Source of the DNA: Roseiflexus castenholzii DSM 13941
GTDB taxonomy: Bacteria > Chloroflexota > Chloroflexia > Chloroflexales > Roseiflexaceae
Assembly: GCF_000017805.1 (NCBI RefSeq)
Contig: NC_009767.1
Location: 5,190,001 to 5,254,000 of the forward strand
Direction of reading: 5' to 3'
Length of the DNA: 64,000 bases
Shown here: in pieces, positions 26,196 through 34,955 of the stretch
Layout of the letters: every line of letters begins with the position of its first letter
How positions within the stretch are numbered: the stretch's first letter is position 1
The notes under the pieces: generated by a model
The model's input: the letters and a program-made list of their open reading frames with translations, nothing else
The model's database searches: none
Told to the model about the DNA's origin: nothing
Position numbers and translations under genes: made by a program

Positions 26196-26720
26196 TCATG
26201 CCCCCGGCGTCGCTTCCGCCTTGCGATGATGCCGGGGCGGATTTGGTCCCCGGCTGCGGCTGCGCCGTTCGACGATCCACGGCGTTTCGATGGCAGCGCC
26301 GCCAGCCGCCTCGATGCGCGCGCGCGCACTGGCGCTGAACTTATGCGCATGGATCGTCAGTTTGCGCTCCAGTTCACCGTCGCCAAGGATTTTGACCGGC
26401 TTTGCCGGCTGAACCCATCCCTGCTCGATCATTGCGTTGATCGTCAGTTCGGTGCCATCCGGCACATTGTTGAGTTGACCGGTATTGATAATCTGATACT
26501 CGATCCGCCAGCGGTTTTTGAAACCGCGCAGTTTCGGCATTTTGCGGGTAATGCGCATCTGCCCGCCCTCGAAGGAAGGGGATGGATTAGGACCGGAGCG
26601 CGCCTTCTGTCCCATCATGCCCTTCCCGCCGGTTTTGCCCTTGCCGGAACCAATGCCGCGTCCGATGCGCTTCCGCTTGCGATGCGCGCCCAGTGCGGGC
26701 TTCAAGTCGTGCAATTTCAT
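26196..26720 (-). CDS. rplO: 50S ribosomal protein uL15
   Basis: The 174-residue protein shows RKRKRIGRGIGSGKGKTGGKGMMGQKARSG, the Gly/Lys-rich uL15 N-terminus, then FEGGQMRITRKMPKLRGFKN. Its tail is longer than usual (about 25 residues past VERRSRSRGPNPPRHHRK) and low-complexity. Confidence 0.96.
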   Translation of the reverse strand: MKLHDLKPALGAHRKRKRIGRGIGSGKGKTGGKGMMGQKARSGPNPSPSFEGGQMRITRKMPKLRGFKNRWRIEYQIINTGQLNNVPDGTELTINAMIEQGWVQPAKPVKILGDGELERKLTIHAHKFSASARARIEAAGGAAIETPWIVERRSRSRGPNPPRHHRKAEATPGA

Positions 26721-26785
26721 GATCGCTCTTTCTCCATCACGCCTGCGGGCCAGCAGTGAGTTTAGCGCCGTGAGTGCGTCCCACG

Positions 26786-27013
26786 TTAACGTTTCATGTC
26801 ATCGCCTGGATGGTCGGCCGGCGCGTCGCGGTCCGGCAGTTCCTCAACGCTGACCAGGTGGCGAACCTTGAAAATCATACCGCGGATCGTCGGCGTATCA
26901 TCGTGAACGACGACGCTGTTGAGCCGACGCAATCCGAGCGATCGGATCGTTGCTTTCTGGTCGTGACTGTATCCTATCGCACTCTTGCGATACGTGATTT
27001 TCAACTTGGACAT
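26786..27013 (-). CDS. rpmD: 50S ribosomal protein uL30
   Basis: The 75-residue protein has KITYRKSAIGYSHDQKATIRSLGLRRLNSVVVHDDTPTIRGMIFKVRHLVSVEE, matching uL30 over its full 60-residue core, plus an acidic C-terminal extension of about 15 residues. It lies 3 bp after rpsE. Confidence 0.96.
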   Translation of the reverse strand: MSKLKITYRKSAIGYSHDQKATIRSLGLRRLNSVVVHDDTPTIRGMIFKVRHLVSVEELPDRDAPADHPGDDMKR

Positions 27014-27016
27014 CAG

Positions 27017-27559
27017 TTAAGCCTCCTGCGACGCCGGCTCGCGACGCATGCGCCGCAGGTGCAGTTCTCTTGGCGTCATGCCGCGCATACGTGCCTGCTC
27101 TTCGAGTGATGTCAACGAACTGAGCGCTTTGAACGTCGCCTTCACCACGTTGATCGGATTATTGCTGCCATAGCGTTTCGAGAGCACATCCTTGATGCCG
27201 GCCATCTCGAGCACCGGGCGCACACCACGACCGGCGATCACGCCGGCGCCGGGGGCAGCCGGGAGCAGGCGCACCTTTGATGCGGCGAACTCTTCCTGCA
27301 CCTCGTGCGGAATGGTCGTGCCAGCAAGCGGCACCCGGATCAGGTTCTTTTTGGCTGCTTCCACTCCCTTGCGGATCGCCTCCGGCACCTCGGCGGCTTT
27401 CCCCATGCCGATGCCGACGTGCCCCTTCCCATCGCCAACCACGACGACGGTGCTGAAACTGAAGCGGCGCCCGCCCTTGACCACCTTCGAGACGCGGTTG
27501 ATCTGCACCACGCGCTCTTCGAGTTCAAGTTCATCCGTATGAATGCGTCGCTTGATCAC
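27017..27559 (-). CDS. rpsE: 30S ribosomal protein uS5
   Basis: The 180-residue protein contains LEERVVQINRVSKVVKGGRRFSFSTVVVVGDGKGHVG (dsRNA-binding domain) and APGAGVIAGRGVRPVLEMAGIKDVLSKRYGSNNPINVVKATF. Two in-frame GTG codons (27565, 27559) compete; the second has GGAG seven bases upstream and is preferred. Confidence 0.96.
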   Translation of the reverse strand: MIKRRIHTDELELEERVVQINRVSKVVKGGRRFSFSTVVVVGDGKGHVGIGMGKAAEVPEAIRKGVEAAKKNLIRVPLAGTTIPHEVQEEFAASKVRLLPAAPGAGVIAGRGVRPVLEMAGIKDVLSKRYGSNNPINVVKATFKALSSLTSLEEQARMRGMTPRELHLRRMRREPASQEA

Positions 27560-27657
27560 TGTCACACTCCATCAAGGCTAGAGGTTGCGACGAAGGCTGC
27601 GCTGGAGCCTGTAGCCATCAACCTGCACAATGTTGCTGATCCCTTCCAGCGACATGG

Positions 27658-28023
27658 TCAGAACTTCAAGCCGCCTTCGCGCGCCGCATCGGCGAGCGCC
27701 TGGATGCGCCCGTGATACTTGAAGCCGCCGCGATCAAACACGACGCACTCAATGCCCACCGCCCTGGCGCGTTCTGCGATGGCGGCGCCGACCACTTTCG
27801 CTCGTTCAGTTTTCGTCTTGCCGGCGAGCGATGCCCGCAGTTCAGGTTCAACGGTCGAAGCCGCCGCCAATGTTCGTCCGACCGTATCATCGATCACCTG
27901 AGCATAGATATGCATATTACTGCGAAAGACGCACAGCCGCGGGCGCTGAGGCGTCCCGCTGACTTTCTTGCGCACGCGACGGTGGCGTCGAAGGCGCAAT
28001 TCTCGTGGTGTTCGTTGTGCCAT
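27658..28023 (-). CDS. rplR: 50S ribosomal protein uL18
   Basis: The 121-residue protein reads RRVRKKVSGTPQRPRLCVFRSNMHIYAQVIDD and ends in FDRGGFKYHGRIQALADAAREGGLKF, the 5S rRNA-binding uL18 signature. Standard position between rplF and rpsE. Confidence 0.97.
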   Translation of the reverse strand: MAQRTPRELRLRRHRRVRKKVSGTPQRPRLCVFRSNMHIYAQVIDDTVGRTLAAASTVEPELRASLAGKTKTERAKVVGAAIAERARAVGIECVVFDRGGFKYHGRIQALADAAREGGLKF

Positions 28024-28094
28024 AGTGATAGGCTCCTCGCGGCAGAGATTGCCATCCCCTGCCTTTGCTGAGTCGTAAAAGACAACAGAATGCG

Positions 28095-28658
28095 TTAGCG
28101 CGCTTTGCCTGCCTTGCCCGCCTTGCGGCGCACGCGCTCTTCGCGGTATTTGATGCCGTACCCCTTATACGGCTCTGGTGGTCGCAACGCGCGCAATTTT
28201 GCGGCTTCCTCGCCAACCTTCTGCTTATCGATACCTCGAATGATCACCTGTTGCGGCTCATTGGCGCTCCGACGCTCCATCACCTCAAAGGTGATGCCTT
28301 CGGGTGGCGTCACACGGATCGGATGGGAAAATCCCACCTGAAGGATCAGGTTCTTCCCTTCCCGCACCGCACGATAACCAATGCCGGTTATTTCCAGCAC
28401 TCGCTGATACCCCTCTGTAACGCCGGTTACCATATTGGCAATGAGCGAGCGCGTCAACCCGTGCAGGGCGCGGTGTTGTTTCTGATCCGAAAGGCGCGCG
28501 ACCGTAATGACGCCATTTTCATGCGTAATGATCATTTCCGGCGGCAGGCGCTGGATCAACGTTCCCTTTGGTCCTTTGACCGTCACCACGTTCCCTTCCG
28601 CAATCGTCACCTCGACGCCGCGTGGCACCGGGATTGGTTTTTTTCCAATACGCGACAT
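28095..28658 (-). CDS. rplF: 50S ribosomal protein uL6
   Basis: The 187-residue protein begins MSRIGKKPIPVPRGVEVTI and has VKGPKGTLIQRLP and the C-terminal RALRPPEPYKGYGIKYREERVRRKAGK. ATG 28658 follows GAGGAGATC; the longer open frame runs into the rpsH stop and is not used. Confidence 0.97.
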   Translation of the reverse strand: MSRIGKKPIPVPRGVEVTIAEGNVVTVKGPKGTLIQRLPPEMIITHENGVITVARLSDQKQHRALHGLTRSLIANMVTGVTEGYQRVLEITGIGYRAVREGKNLILQVGFSHPIRVTPPEGITFEVMERRSANEPQQVIIRGIDKQKVGEEAAKLRALRPPEPYKGYGIKYREERVRRKAGKAGKAR

Positions 28659-28678
28659 GATCTCCTCCTCAGCGCTGC

Positions 28679-29077
28679 TCACCAGACGTAACAGAGAACC
28701 TCACCGCCGACGCGCTGTTGCCAGGCCTCATGTCCCGCCATCACACCGCGAGGTGTCGAGAGAATGCTCAACCCCAACCCACCGCGCACCCGCGGAATAT
28801 CAGCGCGTTTGGTGTAGATGCGCAACCCTGGCTTGCTCACCCGCTTCAGCCCGGTAATGACCGGTCGTCGATCAGGGGTATACTTCAAAGTAATGACAAT
28901 AGTACTGTACGGTTTGCCTTCCTGCACCGTGAAGTCTTGGATGAAACCTTCGCGCTTGAGAATCTGCGCAATCGCCAGTTTCATTTTCGACGACGGAATC
29001 GACACCGTTGCGTGGCGGGCCATGCACGCATTCCGGATGCGGGTCAGCATATCGGCAATCGGATCATTCACACTCAC
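28679..29077 (-). CDS. rpsH: 30S ribosomal protein uS8
   Basis: The 132-residue protein has DPIADMLTRIRNACMARH at the start and RRVSKPGLRIYTKRADIPRVRGGLGLSILSTPRGVMAG-type C-terminus, both diagnostic. uS8 often regulates the spc operon by binding its own mRNA. Start is GTG 29077, six bases after AGGAGG. Confidence 0.97.
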   Translation of the reverse strand: MSVNDPIADMLTRIRNACMARHATVSIPSSKMKLAIAQILKREGFIQDFTVQEGKPYSTIVITLKYTPDRRPVITGLKRVSKPGLRIYTKRADIPRVRGGLGLSILSTPRGVMAGHEAWQQRVGGEVLCYVW

Positions 29078-29131
29078 TGTGATCCTCCTTTATGTCCGGA
29101 CTGACGGCAATGTTCATCTGTGCTCCACCTG

Positions 29132-29317
29132 CTACCAGCTCGATTTTGTGACACCGGGGATCAACCCGCGCAGTGCATGCTCGCGGAAGCAGATGCGGCA
29201 CATGCCGAACTTGCGCATGTACGCACGCGAACGCCCGCAGATTTTACAGCGGTTATAGGCCCGCACCGTATACTTTTGCGGCCGCTGTGCTTTGACCATT
29301 AATGCCTTTCGTGCCAA
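29132..29317 (-). CDS. rpsZ: 30S ribosomal protein uS14, zinc form
   Basis: Starting at TTG 29317, seven bases after AAGGAG, the product is exactly 61 residues, the standard size of zinc-type uS14. The zinc ribbon CKICGRSRAYMRKFGMCRICFRE (C-x2-C...C-x2-C) is intact, ending GLIPGVTKSSW. Earlier starts would add non-conserved residues. Confidence 0.96.
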   Translation of the reverse strand: MARKALMVKAQRPQKYTVRAYNRCKICGRSRAYMRKFGMCRICFREHALRGLIPGVTKSSW

Positions 29318-29382
29318 ACCAGGTCTCCTTATCAATCTTCCCGGCTGGTCAACGTCCTTCCGGCGGACGTTCCTGGCCCGGA

Positions 29383-29925
29383 CTAATCGCGAAACGGCAT
29401 GCCAAGGCGCTTAAGCAGCGCATAGCCCTGTTCGTCGTCGGGCGCCGTGGTCACAATCACCACTTCGAGTCCCCGGAGTTTATCGACTTTATCGTAATCA
29501 ATCTCCGGGAACACGATCTGCTCGCGCAGACCGAGCGAGTAATTGCCGCGTCCATCGAACGAACGGCGACTGACGCCGCGAAAATCGCGCAGGCGTGGCA
29601 GCACCAGGTTCACCAACCGGTCGAAGAACGACCACATGCGCGGACCTCGCAACGTCACCATCACGCCGATTGGCATCCCCTGGCGCACTTTGAATGCTGC
29701 AATCGACTTCCTGGCGCGCGTAATAACCGGTTTCTGACCGGCGATTGCCGCAAGATCGGACGTTGCAGCATCGAGCGCCTTGGAGTTCTGGATCGCCTCG
29801 CCAAGCCCGATATTCAGGACGATCTTTTCCAACCGTGGCGCCTGCATCACCGAGCGATACTGAAACTCCTGCATCAGCGCCGGCACGACTTCGGTCTGAT
29901 ATTTTTCTTTGAGGCGTGGTACCAT
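29383..29925 (-). CDS. rplE: 50S ribosomal protein uL5
   Basis: The 180-residue protein contains PRLEKIVLNIGLGEA, TRARKSIAAFKVRQGMPIGVMVTLRG and GRGNYSLGLREQIVFPEIDYD, all uL5 motifs. It binds 5S rRNA and forms the head bridge. Standard position between rplX and rpsZ. Confidence 0.97.
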   Translation of the reverse strand: MVPRLKEKYQTEVVPALMQEFQYRSVMQAPRLEKIVLNIGLGEAIQNSKALDAATSDLAAIAGQKPVITRARKSIAAFKVRQGMPIGVMVTLRGPRMWSFFDRLVNLVLPRLRDFRGVSRRSFDGRGNYSLGLREQIVFPEIDYDKVDKLRGLEVVIVTTAPDDEQGYALLKRLGMPFRD

Positions 29926-29975
29926 TCCCTACTCCTCAGGAACCCGGAGCGCAACAATCGCTCCGGTTAAGCCGT

Positions 29976-30308
29976 TCACTCATCGATGACGGCATCACAG
30001 GCTTTGCAATACCGCACCTTTTTGGGGCGGCCCTTGTGGTCCGTCTCTTCCAGAAAGCGATGCCCGGTGCGTGACGCGCGACCGCACTTCGGGCAGATCA
30101 GCATCACATTCGACACATGGATTGGCGCTTCCATCTCGATAATCCCGCCGGGGCGCGTCGGACCGCGCGGCTTCATGTGTCGTTTGACAATATTCAGTCC
30201 CTCAACGATCACCCGTTGCTCTTTGGGGCGCGATTCCTTGATTTTTCCGCGCTTCCCGCGATCCTTGCCGGTAATGATCAGGACCTCATCGCCGGTTTTG
30301 ACATGCAT
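29976..30308 (-). CDS. rplX: 50S ribosomal protein uL24
   Basis: The 110-residue KOW-domain protein begins MHVKTGDEVLIITGKDRGKRGKI and has ISNVMLICPKCGRA-like segment (VSNVMLICPKCGRASRTGHRF) with a later YCKACDAVIDE, a four-cysteine pattern that could bind zinc. ATG 30308 follows AGGAGA; the longer frame overlaps rplN by a few bases. Confidence 0.96.
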   Translation of the reverse strand: MHVKTGDEVLIITGKDRGKRGKIKESRPKEQRVIVEGLNIVKRHMKPRGPTRPGGIIEMEAPIHVSNVMLICPKCGRASRTGHRFLEETDHKGRPKKVRYCKACDAVIDE

Positions 30309-30328
30309 GGCACGTTCTCCTGGAGCAA

Positions 30329-30697
30329 TCACAGCACTTCCGGCGCCAGCGAGATGATCTTCATGAACGCGCGTTCACGCAACTCACGTGCGACGGGTCC
30401 AAAGATGCGCGTACCACGTGGATTATTGTCTTTCCCGATGATCACTGCCGCATTATCATCGAACCGAATATGCGAGCCATCGGGTCGACCATACTCCTTA
30501 GCAGTGCGCACGATGACGGCGCGCACCACTTCGCCTTTCTTCACCGCGCCGCCGGGAGTCGCTTCCTTGACCGAAGCGACAATAACATCGCCGACGCGCC
30601 CGTAGCGCACATGCGAGCCGCCCAACACGCGGATGCACAGTATCTCTTTGGCGCCGGTATTATCGGCGACGCGCAGGCGCGTTTCCTGCTGCACCAT
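30329..30697 (-). CDS. rplN: 50S ribosomal protein uL14
   Basis: The 122-residue protein starts MVQQETRLRVADNTGAKEILCIRVLGG and contains RADGSHIRFDDNAAVII-type core (here RPDGSHIRFDDNAAVIIGKDNNPRGTRIFGPVARELRE), the uL14 signature. It is 2 bp downstream of rpsQ. Confidence 0.97.
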   Translation of the reverse strand: MVQQETRLRVADNTGAKEILCIRVLGGSHVRYGRVGDVIVASVKEATPGGAVKKGEVVRAVIVRTAKEYGRPDGSHIRFDDNAAVIIGKDNNPRGTRIFGPVARELRERAFMKIISLAPEVL

Positions 30698-30699
30698 CG

Positions 30700-30960
30700 T
30701 CAGGCCTCCTCATTGCGCTTAATAATCTCGACCACTTCCCAGCGTTTAGTTTTACTCAGCGGGCGAGTCTCGCCGATGCGTACAACATCGCCGATTTGGC
30801 ACTGTTGTTCATCGTGGGCGTGAAACTTGCTGGTGCGGCGAACAATTTTCCGATACAGCGGATGTGGTTTCAGATAATCAACTGCCACCACAACCGTCTT
30901 TTGCATTTTATTGCTGACGACTCGCCCAACTTTGAATTGCCGACGCCGTCCTTCAGTCAT
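30700..30960 (-). CDS. rpsQ: 30S ribosomal protein uS17
   Basis: The 86-residue OB-fold protein has KVGRVVSNKMQKTVVVAVD and HDEQQCQIGDVVRIGETRPLSKTKRWEVVEII, diagnostic of uS17. It sits between rpmC (11 bp) and rplN (2 bp). Confidence 0.97.
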   Translation of the reverse strand: MTEGRRRQFKVGRVVSNKMQKTVVVAVDYLKPHPLYRKIVRRTSKFHAHDEQQCQIGDVVRIGETRPLSKTKRWEVVEIIKRNEEA

Positions 30961-30971
30961 CGATGTATCTC

Positions 30972-31172
30972 CTACGACTCAATGCCCAATTCGCGCTCAC
31001 GCAGAATTGTCTTGATTCGCGCAATATCGCGCCGAACCATTCGCGGACGACCGGTAGCCGTCAGTTTTCCCATCACCTGCTGAAAGCGCAGGTTAAACAA
31101 TTCTTCGTAGCAGTCTTTCAATTTTGCGCGCAGTTGTTCATTGTCCAGTTTGCGCAACTCATCGGCTTTCAT
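30972..31172 (-). CDS. rpmC: 50S ribosomal protein uL29
   Basis: The 66-residue helical hairpin protein reads MKADELRKLDNEQLRAKL...LFNLRFQQVMGKLTATGRPRMVRRDIARIKTILRERE. Its ATG overlaps the rplP stop by 4 bp (ATGA), indicating translational coupling. Confidence 0.96.
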   Translation of the reverse strand: MKADELRKLDNEQLRAKLKDCYEELFNLRFQQVMGKLTATGRPRMVRRDIARIKTILRERELGIES

Positions 31173-31594
31173 GCTGCGCCCTCCAGATCCTCACGCGCCA
31201 CGATTTTGCATTTGATCGGCAATTTCTGCGCAGCGCGTTCAAGCGCTTCGTGCGCGATTTCGGGGCGCACCCCGGCCAGTTCGAACAGGATGCGGCCCGG
31301 TTTGATCACAGCCACATAGTGATCAACGGCGCCCTTCCCCGATCCCATGCGCGTTTCAGCGGGCTTGGCGGTCACCGGCTTATCTGGAAAGATGCGAATC
31401 CAGATTTTGCCGCCGCGCTTGACGTGATGGCTGATAGCGCGCCGCGCCGCTTCGATCTGACGGCTCGTCATCCATGTCGCTTCGATGGCCATCAAGCCAT
31501 ACTCGCCAAAAGCGACCGTATTCCCGCGATGCGCCATCCCGCGATTGTGGCCGCGCTGCTGTTTCCGATACTTGACACGCTTTGGCATCAACAT
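31169..31594 (-). CDS. rplP: 50S ribosomal protein uL16
   Basis: The 141-residue protein begins MLMPKRVKYRKQQRGHNRG and has EATWMTSRQIEAARRAISHHVKRGGKIWIRIFPDKPVTAKPAETRMGSGKG, typical of uL16. ATG 31594 is seven bases after AGGAGG; a GTG one codon earlier is the alternative. Confidence 0.97.
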   Translation of the reverse strand: MLMPKRVKYRKQQRGHNRGMAHRGNTVAFGEYGLMAIEATWMTSRQIEAARRAISHHVKRGGKIWIRIFPDKPVTAKPAETRMGSGKGAVDHYVAVIKPGRILFELAGVRPEIAHEALERAAQKLPIKCKIVAREDLEGAA

Positions 31595-31608
31595 CACGAT
31601 ACCTCCTC

Positions 31609-32391
31609 TCAGCCACGCGACCGTCCAGCGCGTTCACCGCCACGTCCGCCGCGTCCGCCGCGTCCGCCGCGCCCGCCTTTGCTTTGTGGACGATCTTCTT
31701 CCTCTTCAACCGCGCTGGATCGCGCGGCGACCACCGGTTGCGTCGGTTGCAACTGCCCTTTCTGGTCGGGGAAGACATCGCCCTTATAGATCCACACCTT
31801 GACGCCGATACGGCCATATGTCGTATGCGCATGCACCTGTGCATAGTCGATATCGGCGCGCAGCGTATGGAGCGGCACCCGTCCATCGCGTTCCCAGGCG
31901 ATGCGTGCCATTTCCGCGCCGGCCAGACGCCCTGAGCACTTGATCTTGACCCCTTGCGCCCCCAGGCGCATGGCGCGCTGCACTGCCTGTTTCATGGCGC
32001 GCTTGTACGATACGCGCTTATTAATCTGCTCAGCAATGCTTTCGGCGACCAGTTGCGCCTCGAGTTCCGGTTGATGGATTTCCTGAATATTGAGTTTGAC
32101 CTTCTTGCCGGTCCGTCGTGCGAGTTCTTCCCGCAGTTCATCGACTTTCGCGCCACGCTTGCCGATGACGATACCCGGCTTGGCGGTATGAACCGTCACC
32201 TCGACCTTATTCGCCGAGCGCTCGATATCGATCCGCGCCACACCCGCATTCTCAAGCTCTTTCGCAATGATTTTGCGCAGCATGACGTCTTCGTGGAGCA
32301 GTTCAGTGTAGTTGCGCTCTGCGAACCACTTCGACTGCCAGTCCTTGATATATCCAAGGCGGAAGCCGATCGGGTGCACTTTCCGTCCCAT
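31609..32391 (-). CDS. rpsC: 30S ribosomal protein uS3 with Gly/Arg-rich tail
   Basis: The 260-residue protein begins MGRKVHPIGFRLGYIKDWQSKWFAERNY. It has the KH domain (VTVHTAKPGIVIGKRGAKVDEL) and the C-terminal IKCSGRLAGAEMARIAWERDGRVPLHTLRADIDY. After the conserved end (WIYKGDVFPDQKGQ) there are about 50 extra residues finishing in repeated GRGGRGG units, longer than in E. coli. Confidence 0.97.
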   Translation of the reverse strand: MGRKVHPIGFRLGYIKDWQSKWFAERNYTELLHEDVMLRKIIAKELENAGVARIDIERSANKVEVTVHTAKPGIVIGKRGAKVDELREELARRTGKKVKLNIQEIHQPELEAQLVAESIAEQINKRVSYKRAMKQAVQRAMRLGAQGVKIKCSGRLAGAEMARIAWERDGRVPLHTLRADIDYAQVHAHTTYGRIGVKVWIYKGDVFPDQKGQLQPTQPVVAARSSAVEEEEDRPQSKGGRGGRGGRGGRGGERAGRSRG

Positions 32392-32436
32392 AGATCCTCG
32401 CTCTCTTAAGCGCGGCGGTATGGTCACGCCGCCTGC

Positions 32437-32778
32437 CTACATCTCCTCACCGTCATCGACAATCACCGTAATATGGGTCGTCCGCTTCCGAATACGATCG
32501 GCGCGACCGCGGGCGCGTGGCATAATGCGCTTGAATGCCGGACCCTCATCAGCGAAGATATACTTCACCACCAGTGCATCGGGCGCCATATCGTAGTTAT
32601 TGGTGGCATTTGCTCGCGCCGACTCAATCGTGCGAGCGATTTCGCGCGCCGCTTTGTGCGGCAAATAGCGCAGGATCGCCAGCGCCCGATCAACCGGCTT
32701 GCCGCGCACCAGGTCCATTACCGGGCGCACCTTGGTTGGCGAGATGCGGACATATTTGGTTACTGCTTTTGCCTGCAT
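32437..32778 (-). CDS. rplV: 50S ribosomal protein uL22
   Basis: The 113-residue protein reads AVTKYVRISPTKVRPVMDLVRGKPVDRALAILRYLPHKAAREIARTIESARANATNN, with the tunnel-lining hairpin GPAFKRIMPRARGRADRIRKRTTHITV. ATG 32778 is the family start; the upstream dozen codons overlap rpsS. Confidence 0.97.
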   Translation of the reverse strand: MQAKAVTKYVRISPTKVRPVMDLVRGKPVDRALAILRYLPHKAAREIARTIESARANATNNYDMAPDALVVKYIFADEGPAFKRIMPRARGRADRIRKRTTHITVIVDDGEEM

Positions 32779-32810
32779 GTCAAACCTCTGCTGCCTCGAT
32801 TGCGCGCCCG

Positions 32811-33098
32811 TCACTTCATTTTGCCGCGCTTATCCACCTTCTTGCCGCCATGACCGCGGAACAGCCGGGTTGGGGCGAATTCGCCCAGTTTGTGCCCGAC
32901 CATATTTTCGGTGATATACACCGGCACGTGGCGCCGTCCATCGTGGACGGCGATGGTGTGCCCGACCATCTGCGGGAAGATCGTCGAGTCGCGCGACCAT
33001 GTGCGCAGCACTCGCTTTTCATTCGCCCGGTTCAGTTCCTCAATACGACCGAGCAGCCGCACATCGACATATGGACCTTTTTTAGAAGAACGCGACAT
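32811..33098 (-). CDS. rpsS: 30S ribosomal protein uS19
   Basis: The 95-residue protein starts MSRSSKKGPYVDVRLLGRIEELN and has RDSTIFPQMVGHTIAVHDGRRHVPVYITENMVGHKLGEFAPTR, a textbook uS19. It lies between rplB and rplV. Confidence 0.97.
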   Translation of the reverse strand: MSRSSKKGPYVDVRLLGRIEELNRANEKRVLRTWSRDSTIFPQMVGHTIAVHDGRRHVPVYITENMVGHKLGEFAPTRLFRGHGGKKVDKRGKMK

Positions 33099-33122
33099 AC
33101 GCTTTACCCTTTACACTCATGG

Positions 33123-33950
33123 TTACCGCGTTCGACGGCGGATGATGAAGGCATCGGTCCGCGGGTTATGGCGGGTCTTCACGCCACGCGCCGGTTTCCC
33201 CCATTTAGTTTTCGGGGTCGGCATACCACGCGGTGCGCGCCCTTCACCGCCGCCATGGGGATGGTCACGCGGGTTCATTGCCGCGCCACGCACTTCGGGG
33301 CGCCGCCCAAGCCAGCGTTTCCGCCCCGCTTTCCCCAGGCGCACATTCTGGTGATCCAGATTGCCAACCTGCCCAATCGTCGCCATACACTCGATGAACA
33401 CCCGGCGCACCTCGCCCGATGGCATACGCAGTGTGGCGTAGTTCCCTTCTTTCGCCATCAACTGAGCCGCTGCCCCGGCGCTCCGCACCATCACGCCGCC
33501 GCGTCCTTTTTCGAGCTCGATGTTGTGCACCTGCGTCCCAAGCGGTATCTGGCGCAGCGGCAAGGCGTTGCCGACGCGGATATCGGCGGCAGGCCCGCTC
33601 ATGACCGTATCGCCGACGTTCAAGCCGAGCGGCGCGAGGATGTAGCGTTTCTCGCCATCGACATAATGAAGCAGCGCGATACGCGCAGATCGGTTCGGAT
33701 CGTACTCAATCGCCGCCACTTTTGCCGGAATACCGACCTTATCGCGCTTGAAGTCGATCTTGCGATAATGGCGCTTATGACCGCCGCCGCGATGACGCAC
33801 CGTAATGCGCCCATAGACATTGCGCCCGGCTTTCTTCCGCAGCGGCTCGAGCAATGATCGCTCCGGCTCCTTCTTGGTAATCTCCTCAAAGGTCGAGACC
33901 GACATATTGCGGCGACCTGCCGAGGTTGGTTTGTATTTTCTCACAGGCAT
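33123..33950 (-). CDS. rplB: 50S ribosomal protein uL2
   Basis: The 275-residue protein carries GRNVYGRITVRHRGGGHKRHYRKIDFKRDK and the C-terminal GVAMNPRDHPHGGGEGR-type motif (here GAAMNPRDHPHGGGEGRAPRGMPTPKTKWGKPARGVKTR), including the conserved histidine near the peptidyl-transferase centre. It is 3 bp after rplW. Confidence 0.97.
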   Translation of the reverse strand: MPVRKYKPTSAGRRNMSVSTFEEITKKEPERSLLEPLRKKAGRNVYGRITVRHRGGGHKRHYRKIDFKRDKVGIPAKVAAIEYDPNRSARIALLHYVDGEKRYILAPLGLNVGDTVMSGPAADIRVGNALPLRQIPLGTQVHNIELEKGRGGVMVRSAGAAAQLMAKEGNYATLRMPSGEVRRVFIECMATIGQVGNLDHQNVRLGKAGRKRWLGRRPEVRGAAMNPRDHPHGGGEGRAPRGMPTPKTKWGKPARGVKTRHNPRTDAFIIRRRTR

Positions 33951-33953
33951 CGA

Positions 33954-34238
33954 TCAGGCTCCCTCAAACAGGTCGATGCGATCACCTTCAGCCAGGGTGA
34001 CGATCGCCTTTTTCCAATCGGGCGTATAGCCGTACTGCCGTCCCCGGCGGCGCAGTTTCCCGCGCACATTCATGGTATGAACGGCAGTGACACGCACGCT
34101 GAAAATCTCTTCGATCGCGCGTTTGATCTGTTGTTTGGTGGCGTTGCGATCAACCTCAAACGAATACTTGTTGAACCGCATCAGGTTGGTATTCTTCTCC
34201 GTGATCAGCGGTCGTATGATGATCTGATGCGCATTCAT
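33954..34238 (-). CDS. rplW: 50S ribosomal protein uL23
   Basis: The 94-residue protein reads QIIIRPLITEKNTNLMRFNKYSFEVDRNATKQQIKRAIEEIFSVRVTAVHTMNVRGK, the uL23 fold at the tunnel exit that docks SRP and trigger factor. The ATG at 34238 shares its first base with the end of the rplD stop codon. Confidence 0.97.
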   Translation of the reverse strand: MNAHQIIIRPLITEKNTNLMRFNKYSFEVDRNATKQQIKRAIEEIFSVRVTAVHTMNVRGKLRRRGRQYGYTPDWKKAIVTLAEGDRIDLFEGA

Positions 34239-34903
34239 CACGCCCCCTCCTCGCTGACGTCCGCCGCAACAGCGTGTGCTGGCTTGTCGAGATACCCCTG
34301 AGCGACATCGACGGCGGCTTTCAACATGACCACATGGTCGTGAGTGAGCAGGTCGATGACATTCAGGTAATGCGCCAAAAGGGTTTTGACGTTCGGCAGA
34401 TTATTCGCCGAGCGACGCACATGCTCATCCTTCCGGTCCAAGACGATCAGCGTCTTGCCGGTCAGATTCAGCGCATTGAGCACCGCAATCATATCTTTGG
34501 TGCGCGGCTGCTCGAACGTCAATCGATCCAGAAAGAGAATTGCGCCGTCGCGGTGCCGTGCCGAAAGCGCCGAGCGGACTGCCAGGCGTCGCATCTTGCG
34601 CGGCATGTCCTTCGTATAAGAGCGCGGGTGGGGACCATGCGCAATGCCGCCGCCTTTGCGGTGCGGCGCGCGAATCGACCCCTGGCGCGCGCGACCGGTG
34701 CCTTTCTGGCGGTAGAGTTTGCGCGTGCTTCCCTCAACTTCGCCGCGACCGAGCGTATTGTGTGTGCCGAGACGCGCATTGGCGCGTTGACGTTCCATCG
34801 CCTGGTGCATCACCGGCACATTCGGCTCAATCCCGAACACATAATCCGATATCTGGATAACGCCGACTTCCTCGCCGGACTGGTTGTACAACTTGGCTTC
34901 CAT
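34238..34903 (-). CDS. rplD: 50S ribosomal protein uL4
   Basis: The 221-residue protein contains LGRGEVEGSTRKLYRQKGTGRARQGSIRAPHRKGGGIAHGPHPRSY, the tunnel loop of uL4, and a C-terminal Rossmann-like half (KTLIVLDRKDEHVRRSANNLPNVKTL). In E. coli uL4 represses the S10 operon; whether that holds here cannot be seen. Confidence 0.97.
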   Translation of the reverse strand: MEAKLYNQSGEEVGVIQISDYVFGIEPNVPVMHQAMERQRANARLGTHNTLGRGEVEGSTRKLYRQKGTGRARQGSIRAPHRKGGGIAHGPHPRSYTKDMPRKMRRLAVRSALSARHRDGAILFLDRLTFEQPRTKDMIAVLNALNLTGKTLIVLDRKDEHVRRSANNLPNVKTLLAHYLNVIDLLTHDHVVMLKAAVDVAQGYLDKPAHAVAADVSEEGA

Positions 34904-34955
34904 GACACTTCCTCAAAGTATCTGCGCTGTGCGGATGCGATCAGAGCCAGCGCTC

